This document shows positions 23,529 through 33,680 of a stretch of DNA of 64,000 nucleotides, in pieces. The notes under the pieces are model-generated. The model was not told the origin of the DNA, made no database searches, and saw only the letters and a list, made by a program, of their open reading frames with translations. Both the position numbers and the translations under genes were made by a program. Where the stretch lies: positions 1 to 64,000 of the forward strand of contig DXGQ01000023.1 in the NCBI GenBank assembly GCA_019113845.1, given 5' to 3'. This stretch comes from Candidatus Anaerobutyricum avicola. GTDB lineage: Bacteria > Bacillota > Clostridia > Lachnospirales > Lachnospiraceae. Positions within the stretch are counted from its first letter, which is position 1. Each line of letters begins with the position of its first letter.

Positions 23529-25466
23529 TTACTGTACCAGTCCCAGTTTTTCCTTCAACGCGTCCAGTTCTGCCATCCAGACGGCCGGGCTCGCATCGCT
23601 CGGCATCCGCAGATCTCCCCGCGGTGATACCGCGATGGATCCGACTTTTGGTCCGTCCGGCAGACAGGAGCGTTTGAAGTGCTGCGCGAAAAATCTCCAG
23701 CAGAAGGTGCGAAGCCATTTGTAGAGAACCGCATCTTCATAATCCGCGCCAAACGCCTTCTTTGCCAGCCGGAAGATCTTTGCCGGTCCGAAGCCGAAAC
23801 GGAGCATATAATAAAGATAAAAGTCATGCAGCTCATACGGTCCTACGAGGTCTTCCGTTTTCTGAGAGATCACTCCGTCCACCGGAGGCAGCAGTTCCGG
23901 GCTGACCGGGGTATCCAGCACGTCAAGCAGTACCTTCCGCAGTTCCTCCTCCCCGGCAGTATCCGCATAGTAACGCACCAGATGACGCACCAGCGTCTTC
24001 GGCACAGAAGCGTTTACCGCATACATGGACATGTGATCGCCGTTGTAGGTGGCCCAGCCCAGCGCCAGCTCCGACATATCGCCGGTCCCGATGACCATGC
24101 CGTTCTCCTGATTGGCAATGTCCATGAGGATCTGTGTCCGCTCTCTCGCCTGAGAATTCTCATAGGTGACATCATGGACATCGGCATCATGGCCGATATC
24201 TGCAAAATGCTGTTCCACCGCCCGGTTGATACGGATTTCCCGCAGCGTCGCCCCCAGCTTATGCGTGAGCGTCACCGCGTTGGAATATGTCCGGTCCGTG
24301 GTTCCAAAACATGGCATGGTCACACAGGTGATGCCCTCCCTCGGCAGCCCCAGCATATCAAAAGCTCTCGCTGTCACCAGCACTGCCAGTGTGGAATCCA
24401 GACCGCCGCTGATGCCGATGACAGCGTGGCGGCAGTTCGTATGTGCCAGTCTCTTTTTCAGTCCCATGGCCTGAATCGTGAGGATCTCGTCACACCGTTT
24501 ATCCCTGTCTTCCTTACTTTCCGGAATGAACGGCGTCCTGGAATAATACCGGTTCAGCTCCGTCTCCGTCTCTTCCAGTGTAAAATATACTTTATAATAC
24601 TGCTGTCCTACTTCATCCGGCACAAAGGTGGACGTCTTCTGCCGGTCTGCCGCCAGACGCTGCAGATCGATCTCCGCTTCCGTATAATGATTTTCAAACC
24701 GTTCGGACTCTGCCAGCACCGCTCCGTATTCCGTGATCATATTGTGGCCGCTGTATACCAGATCCTGCGTGGATTCTCCTTCTCCCGCAGATGCGTAAAT
24801 ATATGTGCAGACCAGTCTTGCGGACTGGGAGCTGACCAGCTCCCGGCGATACGTATCTTTTGTGGTCGTCTCATCGCTGGCAGACGGATTGCAGATGACG
24901 GTCGCCCCGGCCAGTGCGTGAAAGGTCGACGGAGGCAGCGGCACCCACAGATCTTCGCAGATCTCACAGGCCAGCACGAGGTTCTCGACATTTTCACAAC
25001 AGAAAAGGAGATTCATGCCAAACGGAACTTCCTGCCCCAGCAGATGGATCATCTCCACCTCCCGTTTTCCCGGCGTAAAATGTCTCGCCTCATAAAACTC
25101 CGCATAGTTCGGCAGGTTACGCTTCGGCACCACCCCTAGGATCCGTCCTTTATAAAAAAAGACCGCACAGTTATACAGCTTCTGATGAATGAGCAGCGGC
25201 GCCCCCGCCACAATGACCACCGGGACCTCCCGTGTCTCCTCAATCAACTGCCCCAGCTGTCTCCTGCTCTCCTCCAGAAGAGGTCTCTGCCAGAACAGAT
25301 CCCCGCAGGTGTAAGCGGAGATCACCAGTTCCGGCAGCACCAGAACCTTCACCTGCCTATCCTGCGCCTTACGCACAGCCTTCATAATACTCTCTTTATT
25401 AAATGCCGGGTCAGCCACCTTCACATCCACGGAGGCCGCTGCCACCCGCAAAAATCCATCTCTCAT
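23529..25466 (-). CDS. nadE: Glutamine-dependent NAD+ synthetase
   Basis: 645 residues: an N-terminal nitrilase-type glutaminase domain (catalytic triad regions LPELVISAYTCGDLFWQ, VPKRNLPNYAEFYEARHF, ACEICEDLWVPLPP) and a C-terminal ATP-pyrophosphatase synthetase domain with the P-loop AVIGISGGLDSTLAVLV and ENSQARERTQILMDIAN. It amidates nicotinic acid adenine dinucleotide to NAD+ using glutamine nitrogen. The length is that of the long, glutamine-using form. Start ATG 25466 with AAGGAAAAGG. Confidence 0.95.
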   Translation of the reverse strand: MRDGFLRVAAASVDVKVADPAFNKESIMKAVRKAQDRQVKVLVLPELVISAYTCGDLFWQRPLLEESRRQLGQLIEETREVPVVIVAGAPLLIHQKLYNCAVFFYKGRILGVVPKRNLPNYAEFYEARHFTPGKREVEMIHLLGQEVPFGMNLLFCCENVENLVLACEICEDLWVPLPPSTFHALAGATVICNPSASDETTTKDTYRRELVSSQSARLVCTYIYASAGEGESTQDLVYSGHNMITEYGAVLAESERFENHYTEAEIDLQRLAADRQKTSTFVPDEVGQQYYKVYFTLEETETELNRYYSRTPFIPESKEDRDKRCDEILTIQAMGLKKRLAHTNCRHAVIGISGGLDSTLAVLVTARAFDMLGLPREGITCVTMPCFGTTDRTYSNAVTLTHKLGATLREIRINRAVEQHFADIGHDADVHDVTYENSQARERTQILMDIANQENGMVIGTGDMSELALGWATYNGDHMSMYAVNASVPKTLVRHLVRYYADTAGEEELRKVLLDVLDTPVSPELLPPVDGVISQKTEDLVGPYELHDFYLYYMLRFGFGPAKIFRLAKKAFGADYEDAVLYKWLRTFCWRFFAQHFKRSCLPDGPKVGSIAVSPRGDLRMPSDASPAVWMAELDALKEKLGLVQ

Positions 25467-25590
25467 CTGCCTTTTCCTTTCTATATTCCTGCTTCCCTCT
25501 TTCTGTACTACCGCATGCGGTCACCAGAACGGATTCTCACCTTGCGGCTGCGTGCATCTGCACAGCCGCTGTCCAGGTTATTCCCCCAAA

Positions 25591-25640
25591 AAAATAATGG
25601 GAATCCTGATCACATCAGTCTTCCCATTATTTTAATCAAT
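25591..25640 (-). terminator. Terminator of rpoD
   Basis: AAAATAATGGGAA (25591-25603) and TTCCCATTATTTT (25621-25633) with an inner stem CTGAT/ATCAG. Read leftwards it is followed by a run of seven Ts. The palindrome also works in the other direction. Confidence 0.9.
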
Positions 25641-25696
25641 TATTTATCATTTGGCAATACGCAGAGCGAAAATCCTCCGCCCTGCAAAGCCCGGGA

Positions 25697-26797
25697 TCAT
25701 TCCAGGAAATCCTTGAGCTTCCGGCTCCGGCTCGGATGCCGTAACTTCCGGAGTGCCTTCGCCTCGATCTGGCGGATACGCTCTCTGGTTACGTTAAACT
25801 CTTTTCCGACCTCTTCCAGAGTCCTGGTCTTGCCGTCATCCAGACCAAAACGGAGCTTGATGACGTTACGCTCTCTCTCAGTGAGGGAAGCCATCGCCAC
25901 CTCCAATTCCTCCTTCAGCATGGAGAAAGAGGCGGAGTCCACCGGAGACAGCAGGGATTCGTCCTCAATAAAGTCGCCCAGCTGGCTGTCTTCTTCCTCG
26001 CCGATCGGGGTGTCCAGGGATACCGGATCTCTGGATGTCTTCAGTATCTCATCTATTTTTGCCACTGGCATGTTCATCTTCTTGGCGATCTCTTCGTTCG
26101 TTGGTTCTCTTCCGAGCTCCTGCAGAAGCATTCTGGAAGTACGGAGCGTCTTGTTGATCGTCTCCACCATATGTACCGGCACACGGATGGTCTTCGCCGT
26201 GTCGGCGATACCGCGGGTGATCGCCTGACGGATCCACCAGGTAGAGTAAGTACTGAACTTATTCCCCTTCTTGTAGTCAAACTTCTCCACGGCCTTCATC
26301 AGACCCATATTTCCCTCCTGGATCAGATCCAGGAAGGACATGCCGCGTCCCACATACTTCTTGGCGATACTCACGACCAGACGCAGGTTCGCCTCAATGA
26401 GCTGCTTTCTGGCCTGCTCGTCACCTTTTTCGATGCGCTGTGCCAGAAAAACCTCTTCCTCAGCTGTCAGCAGCGGGATATTACCGATCTCTTTCAGATA
26501 CATACGTACCGGATCTTCCAGGCTGACACCTTCGAGGATATCCGTATCATCAATGAGTTCCACTTCTTCCGCGTCGTCATCGATGTAGTTATCATCGTTA
26601 TCTTCCTCACTGGTATTCAGAACGTCCACGCCCTGCTTCTCAAAATAGTCAAGAATCCACTCGAACTTCTCAGGGGTTAACTCTATGTCCTTAAATGCAT
26701 CGTTAATCTCCTTGTATTCAAGAACATTCTTATTCTGGTGGGCCTGTTTCAGAAGTGATTCCATAATGCTAGAAAACTTTAATCTTTCATCATCCAT
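25697..26797 (-). CDS. rpoD: Primary sigma factor RpoD (SigA)
   Basis: 366 residues, the size of Gram-positive SigA. Visible are the acidic N-terminal region 1, region 1.2 ([21 protein letters not shown]), region 2 ([54 protein letters not shown]), region 3 ([13 protein letters not shown]) and region 4 ([45 protein letters not shown]). It directs RNA polymerase to the TTGACA/TATAAT promoters seen across the window. Start ATG 26797 with GGGAG. It has its own promoter; dnaG, the usual upstream partner, is absent. Confidence 0.97.
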   Translation of the reverse strand: MDDERLKFSSIMESLLKQAHQNKNVLEYKEINDAFKDIELTPEKFEWILDYFEKQGVDVLNTSEEDNDDNYIDDDAEEVELIDDTDILEGVSLEDPVRMYLKEIGNIPLLTAEEEVFLAQRIEKGDEQARKQLIEANLRLVVSIAKKYVGRGMSFLDLIQEGNMGLMKAVEKFDYKKGNKFSTYSTWWIRQAITRGIADTAKTIRVPVHMVETINKTLRTSRMLLQELGREPTNEEIAKKMNMPVAKIDEILKTSRDPVSLDTPIGEEEDSQLGDFIEDESLLSPVDSASFSMLKEELEVAMASLTERERNVIKLRFGLDDGKTRTLEEVGKEFNVTRERIRQIEAKALRKLRHPSRSRKLKDFLE

Positions 26798-26913
26798 ATC
26801 TGTTCTCCCGATTCCTATTTGCTGACCTGTTACCTTACTGTTGCCTCATCTGTATAAGATAAAATTATAAAATCTTAAGTAGGCACACTACCACTATTAT
26901 ATAGGTAATGTCT

Positions 26914-26942
26914 ATTTTATCCCATGTTCTCTATTCTGTCAA
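26914..26942 (-). promoter_or_regulatory. Sigma-A promoter of rpoD
   Basis: Read leftwards: TTGACA (26937-26942), a 17-bp spacer, TAAAAT (26914-26919). This leaves a leader of about 110 nt. Confidence 0.8.
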
Positions 26943-27054
26943 CGTTTTTTGAGAAATTCATCTTTTTTTCACAGTATTTTGTGTTCTTTTTTCCTTATAC
27001 AACATTATATTGTATTTTTTTCACTTTATGTCACACAAACCAGCTGTTTTTGCG

Positions 27055-28176
27055 TCATTTACCGACAATTTCCGATACCTGCTCCTTTTTTACGGCATCA
27101 AGAGCGGCACGGATGACCTTGTCCATATCATAATAACGGTAGGTACCCAGACGACCGCCGAAGATCGTATCGGTCTCCTTTTCCGCCATGGCGCGGTACT
27201 GCGCGGCAAGAGTCTCATTTTCCTCGTCGTTGATCGGATAATACGGCTCCATACCCGGTTTCCACTCCTCCGGATACTCCCGGGATATGACGGTAGACGG
27301 CTGTGTCCCGAACTCAAAATGTTTGTGCTCGATGATCCGGGTATAAGGAACTTCCCGGTCCGTGTAATTGACCACCGCATTGCCCTGGTAGTTGTCAACA
27401 GGAAGGACTTCCGTCTCAAACCGGACGGTACGGTACTGGAGTACGCCCAGACTGTAAGCAAAATAAGCGTCCAGCGGTCCGGTGTACACCGTCTTTGCCG
27501 CGATATCCGGATAGTCCTCCCGGAACTCAAAATAATCTGTCTCCAACAGCACATCGGAACCTTCCAGAAGTTTTTCAATAAGCCTGGTGTATCCGCCCTT
27601 CGGAATCCCCTGATACGGGTCGTTGAAATAATTATTATCATAAACAAACCGAAGCGGCAGTCGCTTGATGATAAAGGCCGGCAGCTCTTTGCAGTCTCTG
27701 CCCCACTGTTTTTCCGTGTAGCCTTTCACCAGTTTCTCATATACATCCCGTCCCACCAGAGACAGCGCCTGCTCCTCCAGATTCTCCGGCTCCGTGATAT
27801 TCAGGTCGGCGATCTGCGCGGCGATCCGGTCTTTCGCCTCCTGCGGCGTGCGGATGCCCCACAGCTTGCTGAACGTGTTCATATTAAAAGGCAGGTTATA
27901 CAACTCGTCTTTGTAAATGGCGATCGGGGAATTAATATAATGATTGCATTCTGTCAGCGCATTGACATACTCCCAGACTTCCCGGTCCGAAGTATGGAAA
28001 ATGTGCGCCCCGTATTTGTGCACCTGGATCCCCTCGATCTCCTCTGTATAAATATTGCCTCCCACGTGGTCTCTCTTCTCGATCACAAGACAGGAAGCGC
28101 CTTTTTTCGTCATTTCGTGGGCAAAAACACAGCCGAACAGACCTGCGCCCACGATCAGATAATCGTATTTTTTCAC
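27055..28176 (-). CDS. glf: UDP-galactopyranose mutase
   Basis: 373 residues from a GTG start at 28176, chosen because GGAGG lies 8 nt upstream; an in-frame ATG at 28200 has a poorer site. The flavoenzyme interconverts UDP-galactopyranose and UDP-galactofuranose for cell-envelope glycans. Visible: the FAD-binding Rossmann start KYDYLIVGAGLFGCVFAHEMTK, KYGAHIFHTSDREVWEYVN, the PYQGIPKGGYTRLIEKLL segment and the C-terminal GRLGTYRYYDMDKVIRAALD. It follows a TagF-like transferase on the same strand, consistent with a surface-polymer role. Confidence 0.95.
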   Translation of the reverse strand: MKKYDYLIVGAGLFGCVFAHEMTKKGASCLVIEKRDHVGGNIYTEEIEGIQVHKYGAHIFHTSDREVWEYVNALTECNHYINSPIAIYKDELYNLPFNMNTFSKLWGIRTPQEAKDRIAAQIADLNITEPENLEEQALSLVGRDVYEKLVKGYTEKQWGRDCKELPAFIIKRLPLRFVYDNNYFNDPYQGIPKGGYTRLIEKLLEGSDVLLETDYFEFREDYPDIAAKTVYTGPLDAYFAYSLGVLQYRTVRFETEVLPVDNYQGNAVVNYTDREVPYTRIIEHKHFEFGTQPSTVISREYPEEWKPGMEPYYPINDEENETLAAQYRAMAEKETDTIFGGRLGTYRYYDMDKVIRAALDAVKKEQVSEIVGK

Positions 28177-28297
28177 AATGTTTTCCTCCGCTTTTCTCAT
28201 GAATTACCCGTCATCTCCACGGGCTTGCGGCCGCCCTTTGTTCAGGGTCTTTCGTCTGCGCCGCACCTGACGCAAACATTTTAACCGTCTCTCCGAC

Positions 28298-30172
28298 TCA
28301 GATCAATCCGAGTTCTTCCAGTTTATTGCAGAGACGCTCCATATTTTTTCCGTCGGAGAACTCATTGATGAGACGGTAGCGCCGCTCAAACTCCTCCGTC
28401 CGAAATGCGTCAAGCTGAATCTTTCCATCGGAAAGCCCCTCTTTCAAAATGGCATTCAGTTCTTCCAGAGAGAACGCTCTCTTGCCGATATACTCGTCTT
28501 CCTTCGGGATCAGCCTGCCGTTTTCCTTCTCATAAAACTCCAGATCTTCCTGGAAAAAGACTACGCCGCCGCCCTGATAAAAGCTGTTGTAGCAGACAGA
28601 AGAATAGTCCGTGATGAGAAGTTTGGCCGTGCTCAGCACTTCGGAGATTGGCTTCTTCCAGATGCTCGGCGCCAGCTCGGTCTTCTCCAGATGCGCGCCC
28701 GTTTTCGGATGGATCACCACACGGATGTTTTCCGCCGGCAGATAGGTCCGCAGCATCTTGTAGACGGCCAGCGTATTCTGATAATAGGTGGACTTTGTGA
28801 AATCCTCCATGTTGTCTTCATATGGCTTCCATGTGAGCATGATCACCGCGATATCTTCCGAATCCTGATTGAGATGCTTATACGGGATCTTGCTGAAAAT
28901 AGCCATACCGGTCTTTAAGATCCTGGAAGGGTCTATCCCCATCATGCGGTGCACTGCTTCTTTTTCCTTCTCGCTGTTGACCACAATGTAATCCGGCTCC
29001 ATCTCCCGCCCGGCAAGGAACGGGGAATTCGGTCCGTGACATTTCATGTAGGTCACCCCATGCTGCAGAAAGACAAAAGTATTTTCCGCGATGCTTCTCC
29101 GGTAATACTTATTATTGGAACGGATGACATTCAGATGAAACGGCGTCTCCGTGGAAATATAGGTATTGGCGCGGAACAGCAATTCATAATACTTTTTGGA
29201 ATACTGCTTCACCACATTCGGGTGGTCCTTGATCTTCTGATAATCCGGCGCATTTTCATTGATGATGAAATAAGCGCCCTTCGGGTTCCTCTTCCATGCC
29301 AGATCAAAGATCTCAAAGGTACCTTCCTCCGCCTTCTGGCAAAACTTTTCATAGAACAGGCTCACCTTCTGCGAAGACTTCTCTTTCTCTTTTTTCCCTT
29401 TCCGGTACAGCCTGCTGGATACTGCCTCGCTCTCCCAGAACCGAAAGGACGGCGTTTTCTCCGCCTCCTCCATCGGCCGGCAGACAAACAGTACATTTCC
29501 CGCGCCAGTGTGCTTGATCTGCACCGCGTTATCTTTATAGAAGAAACTGATCATCGGCACATGCCGGTATTTCAAATCCTCATCCGGCACCTCGATCTTC
29601 ACCGGAAATGTCACATCCATCCCATTGACAGTCAGAGCGATATCAAAGCGGGAGGACGTTTCTTCCATATCTTTCGCCATCTCATCCATGGAAAAATGAA
29701 ACTTTCGGATAAAAAACGGATCGTCCTCTTTTATCTTCTCCAGACTTTTTTTGCTGACCGGAATGTCAAACGGCTGACGGATCCGCTCGCCGATCACGAG
29801 AGCGGCATTTTCAAAGGTGAACTCTCCGTGATTGACCACGCCCACCTGCAGCTGCAGGGACAATCCTGTCCGGTCCAGGGAAATGTGCTGTACCCGACAG
29901 ATACGCTCCAGCACCCGCAGATACGCTCCCCTGGTCGGAGCGTAGCAGGCCTTTACCTCTCCGCCTCTTGTGTAGGCCATGAGGATATTTTCTCCGATCG
30001 GCTGCCAGAAAAGAATCTTTCGGATCTTCTTATTGCTCACCGTCAGGCCGGTGGACACATTTTTTCTGAGTTCAAAATCCTCCAGCTTTTTCTGCCAGAT
30101 CTCCGCCTGCAGTCCATCCCCCTCTTTTCTGATTTCAAGAATCTGATTTTTAAATGATACCGATATCTTCAT
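28298..30172 (-). CDS. CDP-glycerol glycerophosphotransferase family protein (TagF-like)
   Basis: 624 residues. The C-terminal half carries the family motifs: VFLQHGVTYMKCHGPNSPFL, PDYIVVNSEKEKEAVHRMMG, ILKTGMAIFSKI, IRVVIHPKTG and LLITDYSSVCYNSFYQGGGVVFFQ. These enzymes polymerise glycerol- or ribitol-phosphate (or related units) onto teichoic-acid-type glycans at the inner face of the membrane. The N-terminal 300 residues lack a match I recognise and may bind acceptor or membrane. Start ATG 30172 (MKISVSFKN) behind GGAGG, 31 bp after thrC. Substrate unproven. Confidence 0.85.
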   Translation of the reverse strand: MKISVSFKNQILEIRKEGDGLQAEIWQKKLEDFELRKNVSTGLTVSNKKIRKILFWQPIGENILMAYTRGGEVKACYAPTRGAYLRVLERICRVQHISLDRTGLSLQLQVGVVNHGEFTFENAALVIGERIRQPFDIPVSKKSLEKIKEDDPFFIRKFHFSMDEMAKDMEETSSRFDIALTVNGMDVTFPVKIEVPDEDLKYRHVPMISFFYKDNAVQIKHTGAGNVLFVCRPMEEAEKTPSFRFWESEAVSSRLYRKGKKEKEKSSQKVSLFYEKFCQKAEEGTFEIFDLAWKRNPKGAYFIINENAPDYQKIKDHPNVVKQYSKKYYELLFRANTYISTETPFHLNVIRSNNKYYRRSIAENTFVFLQHGVTYMKCHGPNSPFLAGREMEPDYIVVNSEKEKEAVHRMMGIDPSRILKTGMAIFSKIPYKHLNQDSEDIAVIMLTWKPYEDNMEDFTKSTYYQNTLAVYKMLRTYLPAENIRVVIHPKTGAHLEKTELAPSIWKKPISEVLSTAKLLITDYSSVCYNSFYQGGGVVFFQEDLEFYEKENGRLIPKEDEYIGKRAFSLEELNAILKEGLSDGKIQLDAFRTEEFERRYRLINEFSDGKNMERLCNKLEELGLI

Positions 30173-30203
30173 AGTTTCCTCCGAACTCTCCTGTTCCATC
30201 CGA

Positions 30204-31694
30204 CTAACGGATGCCAAGGATTCTCTTTACTTCTTTGCACATATCTTCTTTTTCACAGACCGTATCATGAAGAACCGGTGCGGAACGGATATCTTCGATC
30301 GCCTGCGGTACCGGCACGCCGGAAAGCCGCGCAAGCTCATCTACCAGCGCAAAATCGCTCTGGGAATCATAGGACGCGTCAATGGCATTCATCACACTTC
30401 TCGTAAACTTATACGGACTTGCCGTGGAAGCGATGATCGTCTTTGTCTCGTCTTTTGTCTCCGCCGTATATTTTTCATACACGCTCTCTGCCACTGCGGT
30501 GTGCGTATCCATGATATATCCGGTCTTTTCGTACATCGCGCGGATGGCTGCCGCCGTCTCCTCCTCGCTGGCATAGTTGCCATAGAAATCTTTCATCTGT
30601 TCCCGCATCTCATCCGTGATCTCATACCGACCGGTCTCGTTTAACGCCTTCATATAGGCGCTGTTCTTCTCAGCGTCTCTTCCCGCCGTCTGATAGATCA
30701 GGCGCTCCAGATTGCTGGAGATCAGGATATCCATGGACGGGGAGGACGTGAGGATGAACTCCCTGTTTTTGTCATAGCATCCGGTGCGGAAGAAATCAAA
30801 AAGCACCTTATTTTCATTGGAAGCACAGATCAGTTTCGCGATCGGCACACCCATCTGTTTTGCATAGTATGCCGCAAGAATGTTGCCAAAGTTTCCGGTC
30901 GGAACAACCACATTGATCTTCTCTCCGTCCCTGATCTCGCCTTTTGCGAGAAGCTTCGCATAACTGTACACATAATAAACGACCTGCGGAACAAGACGGC
31001 CGATATTGATCGAGTTGGCGGAGGAGAACTGATAGCCTGCTTCCGCCATCTCCTTTGCCAGAGCGGCATCGGAGAACATCTTCTTCACACCGGTTTGCGC
31101 ATCGTCAAAGTTCCCCTCAATGCCGATCACATAGGTGTTGGCGCCGCGCTGGGTCACCATCTGCTTTTCCTGGATCGGGCTGACCCCGTGTTTCGGATAA
31201 AAGACGATGATCTTCGTGCCAGGCACATCGGCGAATCCCGCCAGGGCTGCCTTTCCCGTATCTCCGGAAGTGGCCGTCAGGATCACAATCTCATTTTTTA
31301 CATTATTTTTCTTCGCGCTGGTCGTCAGCAGATATGGCAGAATAGACAGCGCCATATCTTTAAAAGCGATCGTCGCTCCGTGGAAAAGTTCCAGGAAGTA
31401 AACGCCGTCCTTCTTCACAATTCTGGCGATCTCCGGCGTGTCAAACTTCTTGTCGTAAGCGCTGTCAATGCAGTTCTTAAGCTCTTCCTCCGTAAAATCT
31501 GTCAGGAAAAGCTTCATCACCTCATACGCCACTTCCTGATAGTTCATCCTGGACAGCTCTTCCATGCTGCGGTCCAGCGCCGGGATCTTCTCCGGCACAT
31601 AAAGACCGCCTTCCCCGGCGAGTCCCCGCAAAATAGCTTCGGAAGCTTTCGCGGTCTCCTCATTGTTTCTCGTACTTCTATACAGCAAATCCAT
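30204..31694 (-). CDS. thrC: Threonine synthase
   Basis: 496 residues of the long (yeast/E. coli-like) ThrC type: N-terminal LLYRSTRNNEETAKASEAILRGLAGEGGLYVPE, the PLP-lysine region LFHGATIAFKDMALSILPYL, ILTATSGDTGKAAL, and the phosphate-binding VVPTGNFGNILAAYYAKQMG. It converts O-phosphohomoserine to threonine. Start ATG 31694 (MDLLYRST) is set by AGAGGA; the open frame upstream has no such site. It may be co-transcribed with the TagF-like gene. Confidence 0.95.
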   Translation of the reverse strand: MDLLYRSTRNNEETAKASEAILRGLAGEGGLYVPEKIPALDRSMEELSRMNYQEVAYEVMKLFLTDFTEEELKNCIDSAYDKKFDTPEIARIVKKDGVYFLELFHGATIAFKDMALSILPYLLTTSAKKNNVKNEIVILTATSGDTGKAALAGFADVPGTKIIVFYPKHGVSPIQEKQMVTQRGANTYVIGIEGNFDDAQTGVKKMFSDAALAKEMAEAGYQFSSANSINIGRLVPQVVYYVYSYAKLLAKGEIRDGEKINVVVPTGNFGNILAAYYAKQMGVPIAKLICASNENKVLFDFFRTGCYDKNREFILTSSPSMDILISSNLERLIYQTAGRDAEKNSAYMKALNETGRYEITDEMREQMKDFYGNYASEEETAAAIRAMYEKTGYIMDTHTAVAESVYEKYTAETKDETKTIIASTASPYKFTRSVMNAIDASYDSQSDFALVDELARLSGVPVPQAIEDIRSAPVLHDTVCEKEDMCKEVKRILGIR

Positions 31695-31730
31695 AATTAT
31701 TATCCTCTCTTTATCCATGTTTTTTTGCAC

Positions 31731-31759
31731 ATTATAACACAGCCTTTTTTGTTCGACAA
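31731..31759 (-). promoter_or_regulatory. Sigma-A promoter of thrC
   Basis: Read leftwards: TTGTCG (31754-31759), a 17-bp spacer, TATAAT (31731-31736). Confidence 0.7.
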
Positions 31760-31813
31760 GGCGGCCCGTGCCGCCGCCGCATCTTTTTTGCGCGCTGCCG
31801 GCAGCACTGCTGA

Positions 31814-31844
31814 AAAAGAACGGGGCAGCATACCAGAGCTGCCC
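31814..31844 (-). terminator. Terminator of the ABC/two-component operon
   Basis: GGGCAGC (31823-31829) and GCTGCCC (31838-31844) form a 7-bp stem; read leftwards it runs into CGTTCTTTTTC. It lies just after the permease stop. Confidence 0.75.
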
Positions 31845-31880
31845 TGCTTCTTTCTCCTGTGATATACACACATTTTTCAC

Positions 31881-32756
31881 TCACGTTTTTCTTTTTTTAT
31901 CCATGTACCAGATGGAAAGGACAAGAAAGAGAATCCCGACTAAAATACAGATCAGGCTTGACACTTTATAAAACAGAAGAATAAACCATTTATTTGAAGT
32001 ATCAATACCCAGATGGCTGCAAAAGGTACCGAAAATGCTGATATCTCCTGTCACGCTTCCATAGAAACCCATATATGCAGACAGCGGGTTCAGCAGCAGG
32101 CAGAGAAGGCAAAGCCCCACCACCTCCGGCGCGATCCGGCCGCTGCCGTTCATCATCAGGGAACCATTCCTGAAAATCTCCGCCAGCACCAGCGTGCCGA
32201 GAATGAACATCAGCTGTGTAAAGAGCGTCGCCGCAAAAGCTCCGACACTCTTCCGGCACACCGTGTAGAAAAAAATGGACATGGCGCCGCTCCAGAAAGC
32301 ATAGAGCAGGATCATCGCACCCAGGCGAAACAGTTTGATCCCGCTGATACCCGTATAGATGCATGACAGCGCCGAGACCGGAAGTCCGGAAAAAAAGAGC
32401 AGCGCATGCACGGCAAGGACAAGCGTCATCTTCGCGATCACATACTGGACAGAGATACCCGGTATCATCTCAAACTGTTCCAGCATATTTTTTTCTTTAT
32501 CCACAACATACAGGCGGGACACCGTAAACGGTGTGAGCAAAAGGACCGCCGCGATCTGAAAGGTACTGAGGATCAGAAACTGGTACTGATAGGTCGTCGT
32601 ATTGTAGTAATACCCCTGCTGAAAAGATTCCTCATTAAAGACCATGAACAGGATCATGATAAAAGCCATGATGGCGATATAAAAAATAATGAGCAGCGGG
32701 AGCCGGATATTTCTCCCCTCCCGCAGCCATTCCGTTTTCAAAAAAGGGTTAATCAT
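31881..32756 (-). CDS. ABC-2-type membrane permease
   Basis: 291 residues with six or seven hydrophobic helices (LPLLIIFYIAIMAFIMILFMVF, FLILSTFQIAAVLLLTPFTVS, LVLAVHALLFFSGLPVSAL, LGAMILLYAFWSGAMSIFFYTV, AAVTLFTQ-like segment, VGLCLLCLLLNP, FYKVSSLICILVGILFLVLSIWYM). YVVDKEKNMLEQFEMIPGI between helices 2 and 3 resembles the coupling loop of ABC-2 exporters. It begins 3 bp after the ATPase stop, with GGAGG inside the ATPase gene. Last gene of the operon. The substrate is unknown. Confidence 0.8.
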   Translation of the reverse strand: MINPFLKTEWLREGRNIRLPLLIIFYIAIMAFIMILFMVFNEESFQQGYYYNTTTYQYQFLILSTFQIAAVLLLTPFTVSRLYVVDKEKNMLEQFEMIPGISVQYVIAKMTLVLAVHALLFFSGLPVSALSCIYTGISGIKLFRLGAMILLYAFWSGAMSIFFYTVCRKSVGAFAATLFTQLMFILGTLVLAEIFRNGSLMMNGSGRIAPEVVGLCLLCLLLNPLSAYMGFYGSVTGDISIFGTFCSHLGIDTSNKWFILLFYKVSSLICILVGILFLVLSIWYMDKKRKT

Positions 32757-32759
32757 CTT

Positions 32760-33665
32760 CTACCTCCGGAAAACTTCTTCGATATTCACGCGGTCCCGCA
32801 TAAAGTTCTGAATAAATGCGCCGGACGCCACCAGATCCGTGAGGAGTTCCGCCTCCTCCTGCTGTCCGCCGTTAAAGCGGAAGATCACATCCTGCTCATC
32901 CACCGTCACCCGGTCTACCAGACTGTTCTCCTTCAGGACCGCCAGCGCCTCCTCCATGCCTGCCAGGATATGCATCCGCACCGGACTTTTTTTCAGCGCC
33001 GTCTCAAAAATATCATCCGTCTCTCCTTCCACGACCACCCGGCCGTCCTCCACCAGGGCGACGTCCGTAAAAAAGTCCCGAGTCTCCGGAAACATCTGTG
33101 AATTCACCACGATCGATTTGCCCTGCTCCTGCAGCATGAGAAGCGTCTTGATCATAAAGTTGCGGCTGGCAGAACTCAGATCCGCGAACGGTTCGTCTAA
33201 CAGCAGCCAGTCCGGATCGTGCAGCACGGTCTTTGCCAGACAGAGGAAGGGCAGGATCTCTGTCGGCAGTTCCGCAATAAATGCGCTCATGTACTGCCGG
33301 ATCCCGAAGAGCTCCGCCACTTCCTCCATCCGCTTCTGGCGATATCTTCCGTTCACCTTATAGAGAGACAAAAACAGTTCAAAATATTCATCCACCCGAA
33401 GAAGGTCATAAAACCCGTAATCCCGGGGCATGTACCCAAACCGCCGATACGCCCGGCTCCGCTCCTGATAAATGGAAACTCCGTCCAGAAGGATCTGCCC
33501 ATAATCGGGCGCCTGACTGCCGCTCGCCGCTGCCAGGATCATGGACTTCGCCTTGCTGTCAGAACCCAGCAGTCCCATGATGGCGCCGTCCGGTATCTTC
33601 AGATTAAAATCATCCAGCACTCGTTTTTCCCGCCGGTAAATAGAGGTATTCTGAAACTCAAGCAT
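32760..33665 (-). CDS. ABC-transporter ATPase-like protein with degenerate nucleotide motifs
   Basis: 301 residues with an ABC ATPase fold but most catalytic motifs changed. Walker A reads GSDSKAKS (GxxxxGKS expected; the last Gly is Ala). The Q-loop position reads YMPRDYGFY (Gln replaced by Arg). The signature LSGGQ is replaced by LPTEI. The H-loop His is replaced by Gln (VVNSQMF). Only Walker B (WLLLDEPFADLS) is intact. The open frame, ribosome site (GGAGG) and operon position are good, so this is not random decay. ATP hydrolysis is unlikely; ATP binding or a regulatory/structural role is possible. A C-terminal 80-residue extension (DRVTVDEQDVIFRFNGG) resembles the accessory domain of bacteriocin-type exporters. 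Confidence 0.8.
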   Translation of the reverse strand: MLEFQNTSIYRREKRVLDDFNLKIPDGAIMGLLGSDSKAKSMILAAASGSQAPDYGQILLDGVSIYQERSRAYRRFGYMPRDYGFYDLLRVDEYFELFLSLYKVNGRYRQKRMEEVAELFGIRQYMSAFIAELPTEILPFLCLAKTVLHDPDWLLLDEPFADLSSASRNFMIKTLLMLQEQGKSIVVNSQMFPETRDFFTDVALVEDGRVVVEGETDDIFETALKKSPVRMHILAGMEEALAVLKENSLVDRVTVDEQDVIFRFNGGQQEEAELLTDLVASGAFIQNFMRDRVNIEEVFRR

Positions 33666-33680
33666 TCCCTTTCCTCCCAG